Source: Thauera sp. GDN1
Lineage (GTDB): Bacteria > Pseudomonadota > Gammaproteobacteria > Burkholderiales > Rhodocyclaceae
Direction of reading: 5' to 3'
Assembly (NCBI RefSeq): GCF_029223545.1
Contig: NZ_CP097870.1
Coordinates: 372,001 to 436,000, forward strand
Length of the DNA: 64,000 nucleotides
A program made the position numbers and the translations under genes. Shown here piece by piece: positions 58,501 to 64,000 of this stretch. The notes under the pieces are model-generated. The model was not told where the DNA came from. It ran no database searches and saw only the letters and a program-made list of their open reading frames with translations. Every line of letters starts with the position of its first letter. Positions within the stretch are counted from its first letter, which is position 1.

Positions 58501-61107
58501 CTGCACGCACAGCGCGTCGTGGGCGGTGTCTTCCAGATACCACATCGGTACGCCGTCGAGCCGGCCCGAGGCCCAGCTCACCGTGCCGTCGCCCTCGGCG
58601 CTGGCGATGAAGGCCAGGCGCTTGCGGCCGGCGAGCCAGGCCTGCTCGTCGGCGGGGTTCGCGAAATCGTAGTCGGCGAACTGGTAATCGACGATGGTGG
58701 CCGGCTGGCTGCCGGCGACGTAGCACATGTGCTCGGCATCGGCGCGCGCCTGGCGCAGCAATGTCCAGGTCTCGCGCGCGGCGCGCAGCACCGGCGCCTG
58801 CACCGTCTTCCAGCGCGGCTGCAGGGTGTCGTGCAGCGTGCGCCAGCGCGCCGGATCGGCGAAGTCGGGGTCGGCGGCGGAGAAGGGCAGCAGCTCGACC
58901 AGGCCGGGGTAGTCGCGCACCAGGTCGACGATGTCGTCCATGCCGCGGGTGAAGTCGAGCAGCGCCAGCCGCGCCTCGGTCGGGTTGGTGCCGGTGAGCC
59001 AGCGCAGGGCCTCGTACGAGCCGGCATTCGGCGTCCCCAGCATCAGCAGGCGGCTGCCGGGCAGGCGGGTGATGCGCTGCCACAGCGCGGCGCCGCGGCC
59101 GCCGTCGGCGATCATCGCGCGCACCACCAGGCCGCCCATCGAGTGCGCGACCAGATGCACCGGCTGGGCAGCCTGTTCGGCCTGCGGCAGCCACTGCTCG
59201 AGCGCGTTCGCCAGGCGCGCGGCGGCCTCGCGCACCGATTGCCGCCAGTCGTAGGGGAAGAGCTCGACGCGATGGCTGGCGGCGAGGAATTCGATGAGCG
59301 GGCCGTAGAAGTCGTCGATCAGGTGCCCGGCGGCGACCTCGGGGCGGTCGATCGCGATCTCGCCCAGGCCGCCGCGCAGCAGGGCGCGGTAGTCGAGCCA
59401 GACCGGTCGCCCGGCCGCGGACAGGCCGCTGCCCATGGTGCCCGGCAGCACCACCGCCAGCGGGCGCGGTCCGGCCTGCTGCCGGCTGCGCGCCACCGCC
59501 TCGCGCCAGCGCGGCGGGGTGTGCGGCGCGGCGGCGATCGGCATGAAGCCGGCCGCGTCGTCGTCGCGCCGGGTGAGCCCGGCGAGCAGCCAGCGGACGC
59601 TGTCCGGATTGTGGAAGTAGCTGAAGTGATTGACCTGCGCGCCGCGGTCGAGGCGGAAGCGCGCGCCGCCCTCGGGGCGGCGCAGGCCGCCCGACATCGC
59701 GCCGGTATTGACCACCAGGTCGTGGTCGGCACCGTAGAACCAGTCGGTGACCAGCAGCTTGATCTTCTGCCACGGCGAGTCGCCCTCGACGTCGCCGGCG
59801 ATGACGCTGAGATCGGCGGCGGAGACGAGCTCCGGGTGGTGCAGCAGCCGGGTCAGCGCCGAGCCCGGCATCATCGCCTCCAGCCCGGGCAGGGTGCGCG
59901 GGTCGGTGCGCTCCTTGACCACCGCGAGCAGGAACTCGAGCGCGTCGGCGAAGGGGCTCTCGCCCAGCGCCCTGCCGGCGAGGAAGTTCAGCATCGACAG
60001 CCAGCGATCGAGCCGCCCGGAGGCGAGCGTGGTGCCGCGCGCCGGGCAGGCCACGCGCACGAAGCGGGTGACGCGGATCCCGCGCGCGACGAGTTCGCCG
60101 ACGAGCTCGAGAAGGGCGTCGCGGTCGGCAGCGTAGGCCGCATCGCGTTCCTTCACTTCGTCCGGCGACAGCGGCAGCAGGCCGAGCTGGTCGGCGATGG
60201 TGCGATCGGCGGCGAACAGCTGCGCGAGGCGCGTCTTGTCGAGCTGCTGTGCCACGCCCTCGCACTGGCCGAGGCATAGCAGCTCGCCGACCAGGCCGCC
60301 GCGCGAATGGCTGACCAGGTGCAGTTGCGCGCCCGCGGGCAGGCGGCGCACCAGCGCGAGCGCGTTGGCCACCGGGCTTTCGGTCAGGCTGCGGTGCTCG
60401 AAGGCGAAGGCGCGTCCGGCATAGGTGGTGGCGAGGCGGGTGCGGGCGTCGCGGCCGGCGGCGTTGTCGGCGGCCCACAGCTTGCCGAAGCTGCCCCGGG
60501 TGCTGGAGGCGGTGCCGTGCAGCAGGATCAGCAGCGGTTCGGTGGTCGCCGGCAGCGTTGCGTCCGCGGCGAGCGGGGCGAGCGGGGCGAGCGCGAAGCC
60601 CCCGTCCAGGCCCAGGGCGTGGAGCCCGGGCTTGCCGCCTTCCAGCTTGCGGTCCTCGAACCAGCGCCCGAGCTTGCTCGCCGCCTTCTCCTCGACGCGG
60701 ATGCCGAAGAACTCGAGCACGCGGATCCCGAGCCCGAGTGCGCCGCGCTCGCCGCGGCTGGCCTCGCCGCCGGCGGGTGCGCGGGTGTCGCCCGGCACGC
60801 CGCCCGGCGTGTCGCCCAGGGTGTCGAACTCCCAGGCGTCGCCGCCGTCGCGCGCCAGGCTGCGCCGGCCATGCTCGCGCACCAGCGCATCGGCGCGGCT
60901 CCACAGCTCGAAGCCGTTGTCCAGCTCGATGCGCACCACCTCGTCGGCGGCGACTTCCAGCTCGCCGGTGACGCCGTCGCGTGCCCGGCCCGGGCTCAGC
61001 ACGCGATGGCTGAGCACGGTGGCCGGGGCGCCGCCGCCTCCCGCCTTGCGAACGGCGTGCTCGGGGGTCGAGGGGGTGCCGCGGATGCGGAAGCTGCGGG
61101 TGGACAT
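55501..61107 (-). CDS. giant double-hydrolase / CHAT-protease fusion protein (putative conflict-system effector)
   Basis: The ATG after CGGAGGTCCC gives 1868 residues. Domain order: N-terminal region (1-180); first alpha/beta hydrolase with LLILLHGTASS near 192 and nucleophile motif VSHSRGG near 268; second, LCAT/lipase-like hydrolase with VVLPGTMGSG near 554, FPYDWRQSV, and VAHSMGG near 655; an unidentified alpha/beta region (about 860-1120, ISIRHGDLSYARHPVLVGHYHGD); a CHAT caspase-like protease with the His in LHLAGHGEHDY near 1368 and the Cys in VFINCCHLGKTG near 1425; and a C-terminal helical repeat/TRAFs-binding-like tail (about 1530-1868). No signal peptide. The fusion suggests a proteolysis- or lipid-degrading effector. 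Confidence 0.8.
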   Translation of the reverse strand: MSTRSFRIRGTPSTPEHAVRKAGGGGAPATVLSHRVLSPGRARDGVTGELEVAADEVVRIELDNGFELWSRADALVREHGRRSLARDGGDAWEFDTLGDTPGGVPGDTRAPAGGEASRGERGALGLGIRVLEFFGIRVEEKAASKLGRWFEDRKLEGGKPGLHALGLDGGFALAPLAPLAADATLPATTEPLLILLHGTASSTRGSFGKLWAADNAAGRDARTRLATTYAGRAFAFEHRSLTESPVANALALVRRLPAGAQLHLVSHSRGGLVGELLCLGQCEGVAQQLDKTRLAQLFAADRTIADQLGLLPLSPDEVKERDAAYAADRDALLELVGELVARGIRVTRFVRVACPARGTTLASGRLDRWLSMLNFLAGRALGESPFADALEFLLAVVKERTDPRTLPGLEAMMPGSALTRLLHHPELVSAADLSVIAGDVEGDSPWQKIKLLVTDWFYGADHDLVVNTGAMSGGLRRPEGGARFRLDRGAQVNHFSYFHNPDSVRWLLAGLTRRDDDAAGFMPIAAAPHTPPRWREAVARSRQQAGPRPLAVVLPGTMGSGLSAAGRPVWLDYRALLRGGLGEIAIDRPEVAAGHLIDDFYGPLIEFLAASHRVELFPYDWRQSVREAAARLANALEQWLPQAEQAAQPVHLVAHSMGGLVVRAMIADGGRGAALWQRITRLPGSRLLMLGTPNAGSYEALRWLTGTNPTEARLALLDFTRGMDDIVDLVRDYPGLVELLPFSAADPDFADPARWRTLHDTLQPRWKTVQAPVLRAARETWTLLRQARADAEHMCYVAGSQPATIVDYQFADYDFANPADEQAWLAGRKRLAFIASAEGDGTVSWASGRLDGVPMWYLEDTAHDALCVQQQAFPAYLDLLQTGTTNRLPSTPPLRARAGGDQARRFELPATPPADGLPGEDELRSLGFGGGLRRAPSDLRPAAPVIEISIRHGDLSYARHPVLVGHYHGDTIVSAEATLDRQLGGALSRRLELGLYPGRLDTCALFFNVRRQAKPEGAIVVGLGQVGELTPGLLEAGVRAALLDYALQVSQWPNSRFGPAGGTRRAAVSCLLVGTGAGALSTRDSLEAILRAAISANVQLQDTRLDNPVAIDRLEFIELFADVAISAAESLHAILANGQIAAAVRWPARVVEAGRAGRRRVRFDEAPEWWHRLEIVDEDGRRNALRFIFTTDRARAEETLATGQLALADAFIRTASSSPSANPEAARTLYEMLLPLRLKEAAPRQGDLVLLVDECSARYPWELLENRWSDNGRPPAVDAGLIRQLRTADFRPRPAHAFEARALVVGNPDLEGWDAFPPLPGAQHEAFKVADLLRGRGWQVEDCIDRRADKIIERLHGDAWRILHLAGHGEHDYALPPRTERPCAEPDKDRAALKVSGMIIGRDIFLTPGDIEQMRWVPELVFINCCHLGKTGPGTDRGALAANLGMQFIRMGVRAVVAAGWAVDDAAALAFADAFYRRMLEGEAFGEAVRAAREEVWLRFPGVNTWGAYQCYGDPAYTLQRNGPQRQRQRLPFHAPDELVTELDNLTQWLRAGAGPGTAGRDEATAARINRLLARIPEAERTRWLARADVAAALGFAWGEARFWEAAIDALVTALSAAKGNCPLRALEQLANFRARHAAELWGARGAAETADETRAREALMASAIADLTQLCERAPTAERLDLLGSAHKRRALAAESEPAERLAALDACAAAYLQSFDLGGRQEAYPFTNWASAALLAGRLDPGRPDTWRQALEADIVRLQADLQARYDREPDFWDGAALADLELVRLLERCIGASAVRARPRRTTSLPAPCAEIAERIRDGYRGVITRGASPRERASVIENLDCLITLLGQDLAALRKTLEEIRDAL

Positions 61108-61217
61108 GGGACCTCCGGAAGCTCGTCGGGTCGGCGCCGCGCGGCCGTGAGGCGGCATGCGCAACGAGTCGCCGCGGGCAGGTCCTGCGGGCGCCCGCGC
61201 CACTGCTTAAGCCTAGT

Positions 61218-61823
61218 TCAGGGGCTTGCGCCCTGCCACAGCCGCCGGCAGTCGATGTGGATGACGTGGCCGTGGTGGCGCCGTACCTCGCCCACCATGT
61301 GCGCGGTGCCGCCGGCGCCGTCGCCGCCCTGGCCGTCCCACAGGCACAGCAGCCACACCTGCTCGCCGCCGTGGGCGAGCGCGGTGTCGAGCAGCCAGCG
61401 GTTGCAGCGCTCGTAGGGGTTGTCGTCGGGCGGCCCGGGCGGCATCACCCGCGGCGGCGCGGCGAGGCGGGCGGCCACCGCGCGATAGCGCGCCACCCAG
61501 TCCTCGCCGTCGCAGACCGGACGCACCGAGCGCGCGACGAACTCGTCTTCCGCGAAGGGCTGCAGCAGCTGCAGCGGCAGGCCGCGGGCCTGGGCCGCCT
61601 CGGCGAACAGCAGGTCGCCGCCGGCCGCGCCCTGGGTCAGGCCGAGGTCCCCCGGGCCGGCACCGAGCTGGTCGAGCGCGGCGGCGATGCGCTGCGCCGC
61701 GGCCGGCACGCAGGCAGGCGGAAAGCGCGGCAGCGCGCGACCGGGCGCATCCACCATGTGGCCGCTGAACAGGATCACCCGGCGCGAACCGGGTGGGGCG
61801 GGCGGGGCGGGCGAGTCGGGCAC
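61218..61823 (-). CDS. SLOG-like Rossmann-fold protein, candidate nucleotide sensor
   Basis: I prefer the GTG at 61823 (GAGGAC 8 nt upstream; 201 residues); an ATG at 61877 adds 18 weak residues. A Rossmann-like start RVILFSGHMVDAPGRALPRFP is followed by LGLTQGAAGGDLLFAEAAQARG, a glycine-rich loop as in SLOG/LOG-like nucleotide-binding proteins. LLQPFAEDEFVARSV, NRWLLDTALAHGGEQVWLLCLWDG and a C-terminal strand complete it. It lies 110 bp upstream of the CHAT fusion gene on the same strand, so the pair is probably one cassette with this protein as ligand sensor (inference). Confidence 0.65.
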   Translation of the reverse strand: MPDSPAPPAPPGSRRVILFSGHMVDAPGRALPRFPPACVPAAAQRIAAALDQLGAGPGDLGLTQGAAGGDLLFAEAAQARGLPLQLLQPFAEDEFVARSVRPVCDGEDWVARYRAVAARLAAPPRVMPPGPPDDNPYERCNRWLLDTALAHGGEQVWLLCLWDGQGGDGAGGTAHMVGEVRRHHGHVIHIDCRRLWQGASP

Positions 61824-61949
61824 GGTTGCGGTCCTCACGGCGGAGACGATTGCTGCAGCGGGGCGGTACGCCATCATAGGAGCGCGCGCCGGGGGCTGGC
61901 GAGGCTGCGTGCTTCCGCTGAGCGCGCGACCGCCCCGGGTGCGGGCCGG

Positions 61950-62900
61950 TCAGCGCCCGCCCTGCCGTCGCCACGCCGCCGGGGTGGTGCCGAAGGCGCG
62001 CTTGAAGGCGCGGCAGAAGGCGGCTTCGGAGTCGTAGCCGACGTCGAAGGCGATCTGCGCGGTGGCTGCCGGGCTGTCGCGCAGGCGCAGCGCGGCGAGC
62101 TGCAGCCGCCAGCTGGCCAGGTAGTGCATCGGCGGCGTGCCGAGCAGGGCGGTGAAGCGCTCGGCGAAGGCGGAGCGCGACAGCCCCACCTCGCGCGCCA
62201 GTTCCTCGGTGGTCCACGGATGGGCGACGCGACCGTGCAGCAGCGCCAGCGCGCGTCCGATCATGCGGTCCTGCAGCCCGGCGAGCCAGCCGGTCTGACC
62301 CGCGGGCAGGCTCGCCAGATAGCGCCGCACCGCCTCCACGAACAGCAGTTCGGCGAGCTTGCCGAGCACCGCCGCCGAGCCGATGCCGCCTGCGGCGAAT
62401 TCCTCGGCGGCGTGGCGGAAGGAACTCGCGATCCAGGCCCCGCCGGTGCCGTCGCGCACTTCCAGCTTCAGCACCGGCGGCAGGGTGGCGACGAGCGGGT
62501 TGTGCGGCGCCTCGCAGCCGAGAAAGCCGCACACGATGCGGGTGTGCTCGCCGCCGCCACCCAGGCGCAGCGCGGCCGGCGTGCCGGCGTCCGGTGCCTG
62601 CAGGTGGGCGTCGATCGGCGTCGGTCGCAGGCCCGGCGCGCTCGCCAGCAGGTGGCCGTCGTTGCGCGGCAGCATGACGATCTCGCCCGCCGCCACCTCG
62701 ACCGCCTCGCCGCCCACCTGCACGAACATGCGCCCCGTCACCACGTAGTGGTAGGCGATCAGGTGCGCCGGGGCCTCGCCCTGCGGAAACTCCTCCGGAC
62801 CGACCTGGGATTCGACGCACCACGGCGCGCTGAACTCGGCGTCGAGGAACACGCCGCCCGACAGGCGCACCGCGGCGAAGACGTCGGACAGTGCATCCAC
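61950..62900 (-). CDS. AraC-family transcriptional regulator
   Basis: The most likely start is the GTG at 62900, after AGGAGAGGGAGC; the product has 316 residues. The N-terminal cupin-type domain (about 15-130: LIAYHYVVTGRMFVQVGGEAVEVAAGEIVMLPRND) belongs to the AraC_binding/cupin_6 type. The C-terminal double helix-turn-helix reads WTTEELAREVGLSRSAFAERFTALLG and ATAQIAFDVGYDSEAAFCRAFKRAFG. It is divergent from the TTC38-like gene and probably controls it. Confidence 0.88.
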   Translation of the reverse strand: MDALSDVFAAVRLSGGVFLDAEFSAPWCVESQVGPEEFPQGEAPAHLIAYHYVVTGRMFVQVGGEAVEVAAGEIVMLPRNDGHLLASAPGLRPTPIDAHLQAPDAGTPAALRLGGGGEHTRIVCGFLGCEAPHNPLVATLPPVLKLEVRDGTGGAWIASSFRHAAEEFAAGGIGSAAVLGKLAELLFVEAVRRYLASLPAGQTGWLAGLQDRMIGRALALLHGRVAHPWTTEELAREVGLSRSAFAERFTALLGTPPMHYLASWRLQLAALRLRDSPAATAQIAFDVGYDSEAAFCRAFKRAFGTTPAAWRRQGGR

Positions 62901-63069
62901 GCTCCCTCTCCTGCTGCGATCCGCGGCGCCGCGGTCAAGACTTCCGGCGTCGCGGACATATCGGCCATGCGGCCATGGACTTAACTTAGCACTGCGCGCA
63001 CGCCCCGGCCGATCTTCGCTGGCCGGGGGTAGAAGGCGCGTCATCCCCACCCCGGCAAGGAGAACGAAG

Positions 63070-64000
63070 ATGAGCTTCCACGACGACCACGGCCTGGCCT
63101 GCACCGGTGCCGACGCCGACAGCGCCGCCCACTACCGGCGCGCCCTGCACCAGTTCCGCTGCTACATCGAGGATCCGGTGGCGAGCGTCGATGCCGCACT
63201 CGCGCTGCGCCCCGACTTCGTCATGGCCCATGCGCTGAAGGCCTGGCTGCACCTGCTCGGCACCGAGCCGGCCGCCATCCCGGTGGCGCGCGCCTGCCTC
63301 GCCGCCGCCGCCCGGCTGCCGGCGAACGCGCGCGAGCGCGGCCACCTGCAGGCGGTCGGCGCGCTGGTGGCGGGCCGCTTCCGCCAGGCCGCACGCGTGC
63401 TGGAGGAGGTCGCGATCGACCATCCGCGCGACGCCCTCGCGCTGCAGGCCGGGCATCTGCTCGACTTCTACGTCGGCAACGCGCGCATGCTGCGCGACCG
63501 CATCGCCCGCGCACTGCCGTCGTGGTCGCGCGGCATGCCGGGCTACCACGCCCTGCTCGGCATGCACGCCTTCGGCCTCGAGGAGTGCGGCGACTACGCC
63601 CGCGCCGAGGCGCAGGGCCGTGCCGGGGTCGAGCTCGAGCCGCGTGACGGCTGGGCCCAGCACGCGGTGGCGCACGTGATGGAGATGCAGGGCCGCGAGC
63701 ATGACGGCATCGACTGGATGCGCGCCGACCCCGCGGCGTGGTCCACCGACAGCTTCTTCCGCGTGCACAACTGGTGGCATCTCGCCCTCTACCACTTCGA
63801 GCTGGGCGAGATCGACGAGGTGCTGGCGCTCTACGACGGGCCGATCCGCGGCGAGCGCTCGACCGTGATCCTGGACATGATCGACGCCTCGGCGATGCTG
63901 TGGCGCCTGCACCTGCGCGGGATCGATGTCGGCACGCGCTGGCAGCAGCTCGCCGAGGACTGGGCGCCGCTCGCGGCCGCCGGCAACTACGCCTTCAACG
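63070..64000 (+). CDS. TTC38-like tetratricopeptide protein (3' end beyond window)
   Basis: The ATG follows AAGGAGAACGAAG and the frame stays open for 310 codons to the window edge. The product resembles tetratricopeptide-repeat protein 38: MAHALKAWLHLLG, HPRDALALQAGHLLDFYVGN, SRGMPGYHALLGMHAFGLEECGDYARAEAQGRAGVEL, DGWAQHAVAHVMEMQGREHDGIDWM, HNWWHLALYHFELG. Such proteins have repeated helices and unknown activity. It is divergent from the AraC gene with about 170 bp between the starts. Confidence 0.8.
   Translation, partial: MSFHDDHGLACTGADADSAAHYRRALHQFRCYIEDPVASVDAALALRPDFVMAHALKAWLHLLGTEPAAIPVARACLAAAARLPANARERGHLQAVGALVAGRFRQAARVLEEVAIDHPRDALALQAGHLLDFYVGNARMLRDRIARALPSWSRGMPGYHALLGMHAFGLEECGDYARAEAQGRAGVELEPRDGWAQHAVAHVMEMQGREHDGIDWMRADPAAWSTDSFFRVHNWWHLALYHFELGEIDEVLALYDGPIRGERSTVILDMIDASAMLWRLHLRGIDVGTRWQQLAEDWAPLAAAGNYAFN

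Noticed and set aside
55471..60279. A 1602-codon open frame on the plus strand
   Set aside because: It is the antisense shadow of the CHAT fusion gene in GC-rich DNA. Its translation is low-complexity Ala/Gly/Arg/Val with no recognisable domain.

Overview
This window is high-GC (roughly 70% by eye), densely coded proteobacterial chromosome. RecBCD, TRAP and ModABC transport, PxpABC, a 2-oxo-acid/acetoin-type dehydrogenase complex with a sigma-54 promoter, and GCGGGC-type REP palindromes suggest a betaproteobacterium, perhaps of the Thauera/Azoarcus (Rhodocyclales) kind. That placement is inference. I see no rRNA, tRNA, CRISPR array, transposase or integrase.

Left part (1-13.2 kb). A leftward operon encodes E1-alpha, E1-beta, a free lipoyl-domain protein, an E2 catalytic protein and a lipoate ligase (cut by the left edge). 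It sits behind a near-perfect sigma-54 promoter. Next come a decayed copy of a DCC1-like (DUF393) gene, an orphan HicA toxin, a lipoprotein, the intact DUF393 paralogue and a UvrD-like helicase. Rightward, a TonB-dependent receptor, a periplasmic binding protein and a HAMP-GGDEF diguanylate cyclase overlap one another in a compact signalling operon.

Middle (13.2-30.6 kb). recC and yigZ are followed by the 5-oxoprolinase genes with their regulator, divergent from a DctPQM TRAP transporter. A LysR regulator is divergent from sdaA-sstT-ltaE (serine/threonine uptake and breakdown). A cysteine-containing membrane-associated protein and two Hsp20 genes follow.

30.6-41.7 kb. A type I restriction-modification operon (hsdR-hsdS-AlbA_2 protein-hsdM) with atypical composition lies between a small remnant of a photolyase gene and an intact FeS-type photolyase gene. 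A LysR gene with a palindromic operator and a small divergent ORF follow.

Right part (41.7-64 kb). recB-recD, with REP elements inside both reading frames, is followed by a PHB-depolymerase-type esterase, modABC, a LOG-family protein, an FAD-linked oxidase and an alpha/beta hydrolase. A two-gene cassette then encodes a SLOG-like nucleotide-sensor candidate and a 1868-residue protein that fuses two serine-hydrolase domains, a CHAT (caspase-like) protease and a helical repeat tail. This is the best candidate for an undescribed conflict or defence system. An AraC regulator and the start of a divergent TTC38-like gene end the window.
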